Below are positions 1-12,398 of a stretch of DNA of 64,000 nt, in pieces. The translations under genes and the position numbers were made by a program. This DNA is from Eleusine coracana subsp. coracana. Lineage: Eukaryota; Streptophyta; Magnoliopsida; Poales; Poaceae. How positions within the stretch are numbered: position 1 is the stretch's first letter; the number at the start of each line of letters is the position of its first letter. The stretch is from assembly GCA_032690845.1 (NCBI GenBank), contig CM064417.1, positions 31,812,432 through 31,876,431 on the forward strand, in the 5' to 3' direction. The notes beneath the pieces are model-generated. The model searched no databases. It saw only the letters and a program-made list of their open reading frames with translations, and was not told where the DNA came from.

Positions 1-2075
1 TTGCGTATGCTCTATGCATCAAAAGAAGCATATGAGTTATTAGGATCAAAGGCTGACATACAAGAAAGCAGCTCCATGTTAACCTCATCAAACCGATAAT
101 CAAGCTCTTGGTTAATTCGATCAATGAAAGCAATAAATACTTCTCTTCTGAAGTAGTCATTAGCATAGCATGCTTATTTTCCATAAGGCACATAATTATC
201 CTCCATATCAGGAATTTGGACACCATGTTTGTTGCAAAATAAAGTGACCTTATCAAGGAGTTGATTCCAACCATTAGATCGTAATTGTTGCATTCTACTC
301 TTTGCCACTTTGACAAGAGTGATTGCATTAATAATATCTTGCTCTCTTCTTTGCAAACACTTAGATAATTAATTTATGTATCCAAGAATAATAAACATTA
401 AGTGTGCAATGAAAACAAACTCAAAGGACTCGATTGCTCCAACCATAAAATGTATTTTTGCCCAATCAGCCTTATATGTAGTATCATCTCCAAGAATGGT
501 TAGTACATCATGAATTGAAGGATACATAGCAATGATGTTGCAAATAGTTCTATAATGAGAACCCCACTAAGTCTCACCAGGCCTAGCCAATCTCATCTCT
601 TGAATTAATCCAGTCTTAGTTTCAATATCACCACAATCAAGTGCTTTTGCAATTTGCTCAAGCCTAACATTTCTAAGTATTCCATCACGCTTACAAGAAA
701 CTCCAACAATATTCAACAAGATAGATACTTGATAAAAAAAAACCCTTACAGTCTGTAGTGCCCTTGGCAACAGCAACAAGTACTAGTTAGATTTGATGTG
801 CAAAACATGGATATAATAAGCAGAAGATGACTCTTGCATGATCAATGTTTTCAAACCTTTAATATCACCTTTCATGTTGCTAGCTCCATCATAACCTTGC
901 CATGAATTTGACTTATATACTCAAGCCATGACTAACAAGTAAAGATCTAATTGATGCCTTAAGTGATAAAGAACTGGTATCATCTACATAAACAATTCCA
1001 AGAAAGTGCTCGCATGGCCTTCCTAGTTTATCAACAAAACGTAAGCAAAGGACTAGTTGTTCTTTATGTGATATGTCACTAGACTCATAAGCTAAATTCA
1101 CAAATGGCTCATCACCAAGTGTGTCAATTATTTTATTCCTAGTTGATATGGCACAATTTTGAATAACTTGCTTTTGTATCTTTGGGCTCGTCAAGGAGCA
1201 ATTACCTGGAGCATTATTCAAAACATACTTATTCACTTCTTCACTATTTGATGCAAAAAAATTTAATAGCTCAATGAAATTCCCTATGTTGCTAGAGTCT
1301 TCACTTTCATCATGTCCACAGAAGGTTAATCCTTGATGCAAAAGGAACTTGATATATCTAAGTGTATAATTCAATCTGATCTTATAAAGACAACGATCTT
1401 CATCACTCCACTTCTTAATTTTATCATCAATTTGTGCATCAGGATTTGTAAAGCCAATGTATTTCTCTTGAGTTGCATTATGTGCAAAAGTCTGCATATG
1501 TATCAAAAGTGATTTCTCACCTATATTCCAGTTTCTGGACTATTAATGCATTGGTCCCCTTGCCCTTGCCTTTTTTTTGTATCTTTGAACAAGTAGCAAA
1601 TAAAGCAAAATATGGCATCGTTCTTGATACTATATTCAACCCAATTATGTTTGTACAACCATACAATAGAGCATGAATGATCTCTAGTTCCAATTTTCCT
1701 CTTTGGAAATTCATGTGCATAAGGTTTTAATGGACCCTTAAGAATATATGCTCTTCTAATTGGATCTTGATCATTGACATGATAAGTTGCAATAGGCAAT
1801 CTTTCACCTGGATCATGTGGAAGATGATTAATACCACAAACTGATGGTTACGGCGGCGGCGGCAAGACATCCTCAACTTCAATTCCTTCAAAAATTCCAT
1901 CAGATGGTAACGGACTAGGAATCATAATTTCTTCAATAACTCTCTCTTGCTCTTGACCACGCTCATCCTCTTCAGTAACTGTTTGAGCAGGATCAGATAA
2001 AGGAGATGATGAAACAACAAGTTTCTTTGCTGCATGTTTTCGAAAAAGAGATGCAATATCCCCATCCTGTTTCAT
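1..2075 (-). pseudogene. hAT transposase remnant (TTF zinc finger + DUF4371)
   Basis: Minus-strand coding remnants appear in the order expected of a TTF-type/hAT transposase. 2075-1848 is an acidic N-terminal leader starting MKQDGDIASLFRKHAAKK. 1799-1521 holds the TTF-like finger, with DQDPIRRAYILKGPLKPY followed by AIFCFICYLF. 1506-913 is a DUF4371-like stretch with SARNK-like and GRPCEHFLGIVYV motifs. 900-560 continues the core (GYDGASNMKGDIKGLKTLI) but has several frame changes. The catalytic core and the C-terminal hAT dimerisation region would lie left of the window or are unrecognisable. Stops separate every block, so no transposase could be made. In the family this protein cuts and rejoins the element's own ends. 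Confidence 0.75.
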
Positions 2076-2560
2076 AGTTCAATAATTCTACAGACAACAA
2101 ACAACAAATGAATTAACAATCAACTCATATTTGTGTATATTAGGATTTCACAAACTCCAATGTTGCATTATTGCATACCTATTCAGTAATTGCAAGAGCC
2201 AAAAGCAAGAGCAGACAACTCCCTTGAGTATGTTCAGTACTGGCTGATGCGTGACGCCGTGACGTGATGGCCTTGGCTCGGTGCCAGCGGCTTGCGCAGG
2301 CACGCGGATGTAACACTGCACAGGCGCAGCTGCAGAAGCTCTGATCGGCCCTAGCCCCAGCGTCTCGCGATCGCCCTCGCCGCTAATGACAATTCGCATG
2401 TAGACTCGAGCCGTGACTCGTGATACGCGTCTTGTGTCTGTCTATATCGGCCAACCCACGATGGCACAATCTCTTATTCTGAATAGCAGCTGACTCTAGG
2501 CAGAAAAACAAACCGATGGGCCTGCTTACTCGGGCGGGCGCTAGACTATGCCGTGGCATA

Positions 2561-2588
2561 GACGGCCCATCCTATGGGTCCGCCACTG
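2561..2588 (-). repeat. hAT terminal inverted repeat, 5' end
   Basis: The minus-strand sequence beginning at 2588 is CAGTGGCGGACCCATAGG. The CAGTGGCGGA start is characteristic of many grass hAT termini. Only one end is in the window, so the inverted partner cannot be compared. Confidence 0.6.
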
Positions 2589-2596
2589 TTTATAAG

Positions 2597-3450
2597 ATGC
2601 AGTGATCTTAAGTAAACAAATATTTTTATATCACTAAAATTTGATCGTCCACGCAAACATAAAAAATTAAACAAAAGTGTACAGTGCACGCCCCCATTAT
2701 GCATGGGTTACACACACTAATATCCCAATCAGAACACTAGCACAAATCTTGAACAAGCTTTCTAGTTACCAATGCCATCATTCATAAATACACCAGGTTC
2801 CAAACCAAGAAACAAATATAATGCTTGTACATGTTTTCACACGAGGAAGAGCATAATTAGAAGTAGATGCAGGGCATGTTGAGATGAGAGAAATGTTAAA
2901 ATAAAAGCGAAGGAACAATATTGTTGATTTGCACTAAACCTGGCCATGATCACAAGCTACAATGTCAGAGTAGGTTAAACCTATGAAAATACAGGAACAT
3001 TATCACTACCAAGCTACAGTCAAACAAAAAGCAATGCAAACTACATACGCATGAGTTGTGCTGTGATAAGGTCAAAGAATATTGCAGAAGAAATCAACCC
3101 TACAACATGAGAACTTTTAGCATTCAATTCATATCTAAGAAGTTGTGGCTGTGAATATTCTATGCACTTATACATCAGTTTAAACACTATACATAGCTTA
3201 TCCAAATGAAATGCAACTCCAAGAATCATACAGAATTCACAAACCAAGGTGAGTACAAGCAGACATGTGGACAACCAACTTCTTCCGAATTCACTCCTCC
3301 AGTTGCTCATCACCAATTTGAAATGAGTGCATTCCAAATCCCTGTTTCTTCTCCTCATGCCACGAGCCCTCATAGTCATATAGGAAATCCTGTTGGCGAA
3401 GGAGTTGACACCGAACCATGGATCTTGTGTATAAAGTACTCCCCAACATA
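2597..3450. other. Unassigned AT-rich spacer with one coding-like stretch
   Basis: Open frames exist on both strands at 3041-3499, but none matches a family I know, and the two strands overlap each other. I see no splice pattern, tRNA or repeat structure. It may hold old gene or transposon debris. Confidence 0.3.
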
Positions 3451-4129
3451 CTCTACAAGAAAATTAGGGTATTGCCACGGTGAAATTTTGTGGCAGTAGG
3501 GTCATAATGGTTGTGATATCTTCATGTTGCCACCAAATTCATTTCATGGGCTGTCGTGGCAAGTAGTAACATGACAATAGGCTTTGGCAACCACTTTTGT
3601 GTTTGGTGGTAATAGTCATGTAATTGCAACCAAATGAAACATTGTGATTAATAGTAGACGCAATGGCAGATTAGTGGCAATAAATGGTTATTGCAACAAA
3701 TTCAACAAAATAAAAAAATATAAAATTATTACAGTCTTTGATTGCTTGGAAAATGCTTAGATGGTCATTGGAAAATGCTTTACCGCCATGCTACTCTTGT
3801 TTCTAACATATAGGATGCAAATAATATTACTTTATCTCATTTTATAAAATGGAAAACTATAATAGAAATCATTGCAATAGACAAAAAAAAAACGGTGGCA
3901 ATAGACTATGTGTTTTGCAATGATTCTTTGATCTTGGCTATTAACTCCTCTCTATTGCAACCATTTAAAATTTCAGTGCAATTTAGAGACCAATATTTAG
4001 CAACGAAGTTCAACATCATGGCAACGCCAAAAATTGGTTGCAATAATATGAATTTGTCGCAACAACTTTGTCAATGCTGGCAATAATGTCTGACTATTGC
4101 AACAAAATTTATGAATATTACCACACAAT

Positions 4130-4146
4130 TTTTTGGTGGCAATATT
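4130..4146. repeat. Target-site duplication of LINE 1, 3' copy
   Basis: TTTTTGGTGGCAATATT abuts the poly(A) (poly-T on the plus strand) end of the LINE. It is identical to 12269-12285, and both copies lie in CACTA subterminal sequence. Confidence 0.85.
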
Positions 4147-4252
4147 TTTTTTGATGCAAACAGGAAGGGCAGGCCCCTACTGGTTATATATTAAAAATAG
4201 AAACAATGTATACAAGTAAAGGGAGAATAGGCCGAAAAAAGAAATAAAAGAG

Positions 4253-7200
4253 TTACAAGCAGTCTAGCCATTCTTGCATTTGTGGTAAAATACTACTCTT
4301 CGCTCTATGGATAACCATGGAGAATTCCAGCTTGAAGGTTCTTAAGCATTCTTGGAGTGAGGGATCATTATTGTTGAACAACCAGCCATTCCTTTGCTTC
4401 CAAATGCACCAAGACATGAGAATGATAATTTCCATATAAAAAGGAACCTGCAAATTCCTCTTTATTCTTTTGATAATTCTAAAGCGTGAAAGAGTAGAAG
4501 GGTAGGAGATCCCAATTGTTTGCCAGCAGGCTTTAGCAAAATTGCAATTGATGAAAAGATGATGCAGATTTTCCTCTCTTTGGAGAATGCATAGTTCACA
4601 CACATAGGAATCCAGGTGCATGTTTTTCCTTCTCAGTAAACCTCAAGTATTTAGTCTATCATTCAGCAGTAGCCAAAAGAACACCTTTTGCTTAGGTTGG
4701 CAACAAGACTTCCATAACCATGTATATGCAGAGTGTACAATGGGACTACCCATTATGTTCTTGTAGGCTTTTGAAGATGAGTAGTTTCCATTGCTCTAGA
4801 TGTATGTCCAATGATCAGAGCCATTATTTCCATGTAGTGATTGCAGATCAATGTCAAGATCACAGAACTGATTATAGGCTTGTTCAGATAAAGGCAGGTG
4901 GAATAAGTCTTCTAACTGTCGTTGCGGTAGCATTGCATGCAATGTGATATTTTCCTCTTGTGTAAAGGAGAATAATTTTGGGCATTCAAATTTCATGACC
5001 TTTTCATTCCATAAATCCTACCAGAATATAATGGTGCTTCCATCACCAGAACTTGCTTGTGCCAAACCCTTGTACTGTGTTAGCAGCTTGAGAATATTTC
5101 TCCACCAATATGATCCCTTCCTCCTCTCTGACGGAACTTGGTTATTATTATAGTGTTTGGCCCAAATCAGCTTTACCCAAGGCAAATCAGGTTTGTTGAA
5201 GAATTTGTTCAGGTTTTTCATCAGTAAGGCCTCATTTTCTGTTCTCAGCCTAATAACTCCAAGACCCCCTTTGTTCTTGGGTTTTGTTATTTTTTTCCAA
5301 GCATCTAGAGGAGGTTTCTTGACATTCATGTCACCTCCTCTCCAAAGGTAGTGTCGCCTATACTTATCAATCTGGTTAATCACAATTATTGGCAATTTGA
5401 TTGTACACATATAGTATGTAGGCAAAGAGGATAGGAATAAATCCTGCCAGAATAGAATGGTGCTTCCATCACCAGAACTTGCTTGTGCCAAACCCTTGTA
5501 CTATGTTAGCAGCTTGAGAATATTTCTCCACCAAAATGATCCCTTCCTCCTCTCTGATGGAACTTGGTTATTATTATAGTGTTTGGCCCAAATCAGCTTT
5601 ACCCAAGGCAAATCAGGTTTGTTGAAGAATTTGTGCAGGTTTTTCATCAGTAAGGCCTCATTTTCCGTTCTCAGCCTGATAACTCCAAGACCCCCTTTGT
5701 TCTTGGGTTTTGTTATTTTTTTTCCAAGCAGCTAGAGGAGGTTTCTTGGCATTCATGTCAGCTCCTCTCCAAAGGTAGTGTCGCCTATACTTATCAATCT
5801 GGTTAATCACAATTATTGGCAATTTGATTGTACACATATAGTATGTAGGCAAAGAGGATAAGACCGAGTTCACCGTCTGGAGTTTACCCCCCTAGGTCAA
5901 GAACATGGAGGTGCAGATGAGTCTTCTCTCTATTCTGTTCACTATAGGAAGACAATCATGGACGGAAGGCTGCTTAAATCCCAGGGGCAAACCTAAATAG
6001 GTGAAAGGGAGACTTCCAACTTGACAACCAAATATTGCATTTTTTCATTGTCGACATTGATAGGGACCATACTTGATTTGCTATAGTTCACTTTAAGCCC
6101 AGTGGAATCAGCAAAGGTGTTTAGAAGAGCTTTTAAAATAAATAGTTGTTGTGGGCAGGCTTCTATTATCAATAATGTGTCATCCGCATATTGTATGACT
6201 AGAAAGTCTTGAGTGTACACTGCTTGAATAGGAAGTCCTAGAAGATTTAGGTCTTTTGCTCTATTAATGATGCTCTGTAACAGATCAGCAGCCAACACAA
6301 AAGGCAAGGGAGAGAGTGGGTCACCCTGTGTCACTCCTCTCTTATAGTGAAAGACTTTTCGAGGTACCCCATTCAACAGAACTGTAGAGGTTCCTGACGT
6401 AAGAATTCCTTTAATCCATTGTTGCCACTTAGCCCCAAAGCCTTTGTGATGCAGAATTTGTAGAATCACTTCATGTTCAATTTTGTCAAATGCTTTTTCA
6501 AAGTCTAGTTTGAGAATAATGATCTCCCTTTTTGACTTGTGAAATATATGAAGGTACTCAAAGGCCCAAGAAAGGCAATCTTGGATAGTCTTGGATTTTA
6601 TGAACCCATACTGGTTCTGATGAATTAAGCTTAAGATCACCTATTGTAATCAATCTGCTAGAATCTTTGTAATTAATTTATTAAAGGAATTAAGCAGAGA
6701 GATTGGTATGTAATCATTTACTATTGTGAGGCCCTCCTTCTTTGGGATAAGTGTGATATAAGATCCATTGATGCTCTCTAAGCAAAGATCATTATCATAG
6801 AAAGCCTGACACAGGTCATAGAAGTCTTGAGCACTTAAGGGCCAACATTTCTTCATAAAGATTGAGTTGAAACCATCACGTCCTAGGGACTTATCGGTTG
6901 GCAAGTGGGCAATGATGTTATTAATTTATGCTATAGTAAAAGGTTCTTCCAATTTGTCCAAATTGTCTACTCTATCCAATAGATCGTTTAGATCAAAGTG
7001 CATTTTAGTGAATTATGTGATAGCTAATCTATCTTTGTAGGCTTCCCATAGAAGAGCAGCTTTATCTTCATAACTGAATAATTCAATTCCAATTGGACCT
7101 ATAAGAGAAGTAATTGTCTTTCTCTTATTTAAAATAGTGGTTGTGGCATGGAAGAATTTGGTATTCTCATCCCCAAGCTTGACCAATTTTAATTTACCTC

Positions 7201-8230
7201 TCTGTTTCCAGTAAATGAGTTGCTGTTGCAAAAGTTTTTCCAAATTTTCCTTCACCAACAGTCTGAAATTCCACTCCTCTAAAGATAGATCTCTGAATTC
7301 TTCCAGAGTATCCAAAAAACAAGAGAAAACTTTATTATTGGAGATTGTTGATGCTAGATTGGAGAGTTGCCTTTGCCAGGTTTTTAGGACCCTTCTCAAG
7401 TTTTTAAATTTGGCAACCACTCTTCTTGCTTTATCAGTATGGGGGACATGAACATTCCAGCCATGCTGCATCACTATCTAGAAATGATCATGGAGTAGCC
7501 AATAGTTTTCAAATCTGAAAATTCTTGATTTAGGAATGTCAGTAGATATACTAAGTAAGCAAGGGTAGTGGTCTGAGGTATCTCTAGATAAAGTTCTGAC
7601 ATTTGATCCAGGGTAGTTCAACATCCATGATGCATTGCAAAAAGACCAGTCTAGTCTTTCTAGTAAAGGAGATTCTTGCATATTCGACAATGTAATTCTA
7701 TTTCCATGCAAAGGTTGTTCTTCTAGACCGAGATTACTAGTTGTAGCATTGAAATCTAACATGAGTTGCACATTTCCTCCAGGCTTATTTCTATCTGAAA
7801 TACTTCTGATGAGATTAAAATCTCCCAAGAAAAACCAATCATTCTCATCATTGATGTCTACGTTATGAAACCAGTCAATGAATTGCAGTCTTCCTTCATT
7901 TGTACAAGGGGCATAAATGTTAACTCGTTTCCATCTAGGACCTAAATATAGGGACATAAATTCGACCCCCATTGCAAAGTCATTCTGCATGAATGTTTGC
8001 CCTGTGAATCTAGATCCCTTCCATACTATGATCATGCCACCAGAGGCACCTACTGATGCAAGATACTCAAAACAATCAAAATGAGCTGGGCAAAAGTTTC
8101 TAATGTATGCAGCATCAAAATGTTCTATTTTCGTTTCTTAGAGGCAAATAACGTCATGGTTAGTTTCATTTATTTTGCTCCTGATGGCCTCGTACGTTCC
8201 AAGTCAAAACATTCCATTTTCTCAATTGGT
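4253..8230 (-). pseudogene. LINE 1 ORF2: endonuclease + reverse transcriptase + zf-RVT, broken
   Basis: Reading 8230 to 4253 on the minus strand gives, in order: a damaged apurinic-type endonuclease with the motifs FFLGDFNLIRS, NRITLSNMQESPLLERLDW and TSDHYPC (8035-7478); a linker with EENLEKLLQQQLIYWKQRGK-like and KLGDENTKFFH motifs (7474-7013); the reverse transcriptase, with a damaged PxDKSxGRDGFN segment at 6904, KLDFEKAFDKIEHE, GVTQGDPLSP and the catalytic YADDTLL box (6640-5993); then the C-terminal zf-RVT region (4621-4253) with CELC...HHLFINC. The protein normally nicks the target DNA and copies the element RNA into it. At least five stops or frameshifts separate these blocks, and the beginning of the endonuclease (WNVRG) has a deletion. 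The 426-bp duplication lies between the RT and zf-RVT. Confidence 0.9.
5011..5863. repeat. Tandem duplication, two copies of about 426 bp, inside LINE ORF2
   Basis: The sequence at 5011-5436 recurs at 5437-5863 with few changes (for example one extra T in a T-run near 5717-5727). On the minus strand each copy encodes the same part of the LINE C-terminal region (motifs ASSGDGSTI, LPTYYMCTIKLPI). The high similarity shows that the duplication is recent compared with the decay of the LINE. Confidence 0.92.
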
Positions 8231-8663
8231 TGATGGGATTTTGATTATCCATAAAAACTGATGAGAGAGGGAGATTAATCTGTGTACGTAATACACAATC
8301 ACTGGAATTGCTAAAAATAACAAGGCAGCCACAATATGAATCTGGAAAGGACCAGTAGTATCACTGGAAGAGACCAGATCATTTATAGCCGAACTATCCA
8401 TAAGCATCACCAAGTAAACATCTAGATAACAAAATAAACTTCTTAGATAGTCTGAAGTATCACATCCACAGGACTTGAAACTATAGAGTTTAACAAAAGA
8501 AACATCGTAGTTTGACCCCTCCACAAAGCAAAACAACCACAGGGCCAGATGAACAACCTTGTTGTTAGAGCCAATAAAAAGACGAGGTGGCTCAGACTTA
8601 AGATGAGTAGGATCAGTGATGTCACCCTTAACAGAGTCATCACTGCTTTCTCTATTTTTTCTT

Positions 8664-11600
8664 TCATTCGTCTTCATCAACAACCTTCTTAGGAGCTTCT
8701 GCCTGACTTTTCTGAGGAGCTAGAGCTTTGCTTGTTGCTTTTGCTGCCTTTCTTGGCATTTGAAGCAGTGCTGCATTAGTCATCATCTCAGGTGAGATCT
8801 TGCAGAGGGTGGTTCCTAGAATTATGATGACTTTAGAAGATAACGTAGGGGGTTCAGTGTTGCAAGTGATACAGTGTCTTTCAGAACATGTGTTAGCTTT
8901 GAACCCCTTGCTGATTTCATTAATCCTTTCACTTCTTCTAAGGTCTGTCACCACTAGGGGCGCTTTTGAACGCTTCCTTTTGATAGGTTACTGTAATATT
9001 TTGAGCATTGTTGTTCTGTTTCTTGGGAGTTGAGTAACCATGTTGATCCATCTTCTTCAAGATTATTATGCTCATCCTCCTTATTCTGTTCCATGTCCTC
9101 AAGTTCAAAGATGGGTGCTTTAGGTACTGTGTTCTTAAGAGAGGAAAAAGTGGTAGGAAAACAAATTATTTGTGAGACTAAAGAGAGTTCTAACTAGAGA
9201 CAATTTTTCAGGCTTTAGAGGAGATGAAGGATTTTGCCCATTCAAATCTGCTCGTATTGTGGAACATTAGCATAAAGAAGTCACACCATTTCTGAGGATT
9301 ACGAATGCTTGAAGCATGTCCCATAGGTGCAAAGTGTTTAGCCCAGAGTGTAACACCATCTGCATTCTCTTTGTGGCCCCTTTTAGTGAGTGTACCTGCC
9401 TATATGAGAGATTGAAAGCCTGGATCATAGTCGATTTCTTCTACAAATTGCATCATTCGAACCTGTATGTGCTCAAATTGCTGATCCTGATCCTGATTGT
9501 GTTGGGCTCCCTCTTGATCATTGGCTGCATTATCATTCTGAAGAGAAGCAGGGGAGAATGCCAGATTTGCAGATCCCTCCAGATTAGGAGTGGTGCTGTT
9601 CTGGTTGTGTTGTACTTCCATACTTGAATTCAGGTTGTTGGCTTCACCATTGAGATTATCAGAACTGCCATTATCATTTCCAGATAGAAGGTCTTCCTCA
9701 GGAACATCTTCAGTAAGGTGATTGACTGCAGGTGCACGTAGTGCTAGCACCACTTGCTCAACCTCTTCCTCCACTGGGACCAAGTTCAAATCATGCTGTA
9801 AGTGTTGGTTATTTACTGAGTCTTGAGAATCCTCATGTTCTGAGTCCTGAAAGCTTATCTGCACTTGGGGGAGAGGGGACTGCTCCTGCTAAAGATTCAT
9901 CTGACCAGGTTGCTGACCAAGGAGCTCCATCGGGTCAACTACAGGTTCTTGCTCCATTGGCAGCTCCTAACTGAGATCAAAATCCCCATTCTGTTGTTGA
10001 TTTTGTGGGTTTCGCTGCTGTTCAGGCCATTCCCCCCACTATCCATTACCATCTTGACCCTGAGCTAGGTTGGGTTGAGGTATTCCACCTTGGCCAAGAC
10101 CAAAAAAAAAATCAAAGGGATGGTTGGGACCATTCCCTAGAACATCATTATTATTTTGGGGGCGGCGGTTCTTCATCAACTGGCTGAATCCCAAAGAGAT
10201 TTTGCTGCATCACTTCACACTGCACAGTCCAAGAGTGACCATGGAAATCCTCTACATCAGAGACGACAAGAAATCATAGGACCGTTTCTAAATCCAGGAC
10301 CCTAGCTTTAACTACCAGTCTTGCTAGATTTCTCTGACCATCATCGCAGTTGATGACACGGCCAAAAGTGGTTATTGCGCTCTCTATACATGGAGTATGC
10401 CAATAATCAAGTGGAAAGCTCAGAAGTAGCAGCCAACATTCCCTATTAAAGTGAAGCCTTCTCCAATTATGTCCCTGATTGTGTCTAACTAAGGTAAAAT
10501 TTACATCATCATACGCATGCAGGCTATTTTCTACCAGATTGTCCCGATCATAAACATACTGGAAGCGAATGAGTGCTTGACCAAGAGAACTAGGTTGTAT
10601 TTCTCTGATTCTAATGCCCTTATGATCAACCAAGAATTCTTGAACAATCTCATGAATGTTTGCAAAGGGTACCTCATTGAGTGGCATTGGGTCAATGGTG
10701 ACTATTGCCTAATCTTCATGAACCACATGAGGCCTGCCCAGCACAGCTCGGATCATCAGATAACAGTTCTGAACCTCCACCCGATTGAAACCTTACGGCA
10801 CGAAGGGTGCCGGGTTAGTACGCTGAAAGGCCATTGTTGAGGCAAGGTGTTATGGGAGGTTCGAGGATGATAGAGGATTGGTGGTAGGTGGCGGTGACGG
10901 CAAGTGCAACGAGGGAGGTTGCGATATTGTGTTCTGATGTGCAAGCTCGAGCTGGAGCGACGGTTCATGACTAGCAACCCGCGACATTTCGGTTCACAAC
11001 CAAAAGTTGATCGGGAAAAATCAGCCCACGAGTGAAAAATTGGTAGGGAACTTGTGGAGGCCCTATTTGTCATCGATATTGGCTTCTTGAACCATGAAGA
11101 CCCTTGTACTTGATCCCACTCTTTTGCAAAGCAATCGTGGGGCGTGTGTTTCAGGAAAAATCCTTGATTGATATGTTTCTTGGAACAGCGAAAGATGCCC
11201 AAAACCTTAAAAAAATTCTACAACACAATTTCCCTTTGCAAGAAAACTTTGAATGGTATGATTTTAAGCACCTTCCACAGATCAGAATAGATGGGCTGCT
11301 TTTTGCTTGTTGTTGGGCCCCTGCCTCCAATGTTTTGGCCCAATCAGTATTCAAAATTTGAAATTCATTCCGAGCATTACCCTCCGTGTTCTTCGCCTGC
11401 CTAGGATCGATCCTGTGGGGGAGTGACTGGTCACCTAGTCGATCAAAGACTGAGATCCTTGGATGTTGTTGAGGCTTTGGTCTCCAAGCTTGCTTTTGAT
11501 GAAGCGGGACTACATTGGCTCCAAAAGCTTTGGCTTAGTTTGCTTCAAAATATCCGCATATTAGGGTCTGGCATGTTTCTTCTGTCCTTTCACTATACTC

Positions 11601-11912
11601 CATGAATCCTCTTTATCACGATCGAACTGATTTGATTCACGATTCCAGGCTGCACCACCATTGCCCCATAGATGAAAGAAAACCTTTTTATTGATTGCAT
11701 TCATATGATTTAAGTCCATAAATATGAAAACCCACAGCCTTAGAGGAAACCGAGAAGCGAAAATCCCGATCTTGGACATGAACCAGCCTAAAATCAGCCG
11801 CAGAACCACCAACTGTTGCTTGTAGAATTTGAGCCACATAGATTTCAGACAACCTATACTTGCATCTTCCAAAGGAAGCCAAAAGAAAGAACTCATGGGA
11901 AATGAATCCCAC
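8664..11912 (-). pseudogene. LINE 1 ORF1 (plant L1 gag-like nucleic-acid-binding protein), broken
   Basis: Minus-strand blocks follow the order of plant L1 ORF1. 11912-11600 is the N-terminal domain, with FFLLASFGRCKYRLSE, FRFSVSSKAVGFHIYGLKS and a FFHLWGNGGAAW segment in a shifted frame. 11354-11151 is a degraded cysteine/histidine knuckle region (ICGRCLKSYHSKFSC). 10687-10274 is a DUF4283-like domain (RIREIQPSSLGQALIRF, WLLLLSFPLDYWHTPCIE). 9864-9400 is a low-complexity Asn/Gln/Glu-rich linker. 8954-8664 is the C-terminal segment with the RRSERINEISKGFK signature and a basic AKATSKALAPQK tail. In the family this protein binds the element RNA. Frame changes between blocks make it non-functional. 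Confidence 0.85.
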
Positions 11913-12268
11913 AGGAGACGAGACTAAAAGGCCAAAATGATCAAGGACCGTAGCCTAGACCGCAGATCGAGGACGAAAATTCAAATTAGAGAAGTCAGGG
12001 GAAGGGGGGGAGAGATCCGACACCATACCTCGATGATCTAGGAGAGCAGGAGACGTAGGACAAGAATCATGAAGGGATCACTCGAATCCATGGCGAGTCA
12101 GGGAGATCGCCAGGTGATCGCCATTCTTTGATGCTTTGGATATTCAAGATTTTAATTGGATGTTGGGTGGCAGCAAGGACACCATGAATGTGAAAGAATG
12201 GAAAGCTCACACGGACTACAAATGGATTCAGAAGAAAAGGCTGCCGAGTCAAATGGTTCTGGAAGGTA

Positions 12269-12285
12269 TTTTTGGTGGCAATATT
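12269..12285. repeat. Target-site duplication of LINE 1, 5' copy
   Basis: TTTTTGGTGGCAATATT is identical to 4130-4146 and marks the 5' border of the LINE on the minus strand. Confidence 0.85.
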
Positions 12286-12398
12286 GTCCACATGTCGCAA
12301 CCATTTATAAATTTGGTGGCAATAGCCCAATACCTGATGCAACAAAAAAATTATTGTTGCAATGCGACTCATGGCAATACCCTGATTTCTTTGTAGTA

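Larger units (their letters stand above)
1..2588 (-). mobile_element. hAT-type DNA transposon, 5' part (TTF zinc-finger class), runs off window
   Basis: The element is read on the minus strand. Its 5' end is at 2588, where the minus strand starts CAGTGGCGGACCCATAGG, a terminus typical of plant hAT elements. The next eight bases (2589-2596, tttataag) are the expected position of an 8-bp target duplication, but the partner end lies left of base 1 and cannot be checked. Inside are remnants of a TTF-type zinc finger and a DUF4371 region, both typical of the ZMYM1-like hAT transposases of plants. The copy is full of stops and looks dead. Class assignment rests on domain likeness and one end only. 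Confidence 0.72.
4147..12268 (-). mobile_element. L1-type LINE (non-LTR retrotransposon), 8.1 kb, full length but decayed
   Basis: The element reads on the minus strand. Its 5' end is near 12268 and its 3' end is a short A-tail (T-run 4145-4152). It has an ORF1 with plant-L1 gag features and an ORF2 with endonuclease, reverse transcriptase and a zf-RVT region. A perfect 17-bp target-site duplication flanks it (4130-4146 and 12269-12285), the hallmark of target-primed insertion. It sits in a CACTA element and so post-dates it. Stops, frameshifts and a 426-bp internal duplication make it inactive. Confidence 0.9.
3451..12398. mobile_element. Small CACTA-like element (about 0.8 kb) split by a LINE
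   Basis: The left end at 3451 reads CTCTACAAGAAAATTAGGG and the right end, read inward from 12398, reads TACTACAAAGAAATCAGGG. Both are one or two changes from the CACTACAAGAAA-type ends of plant CACTA elements, and both continue into TATTGCCA. The flanks 3451-4146 and 12286-12398 share subterminal motifs (TGGTGGCAATA, TTGCAACAAA) in both orientations, as CACTA elements do. Without the inserted LINE the element is about 810 bp and has no transposase, so it is non-autonomous. The 3-bp flanks (ata and atc) do not match exactly, so the target duplication is unconfirmed. Confidence 0.68.

Noticed and set aside
1473..1720. Plus-strand and alternative minus-strand frames over the TTF zinc-finger region
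   Set aside because: They overlap the better supported minus-strand transposase frame (1799-1521).
2148..2399. Minus-strand 83-codon frame upstream of the hAT transposase
   Set aside because: No domain, and it lies in the GC-rich subterminal part of the element; probably noncoding.
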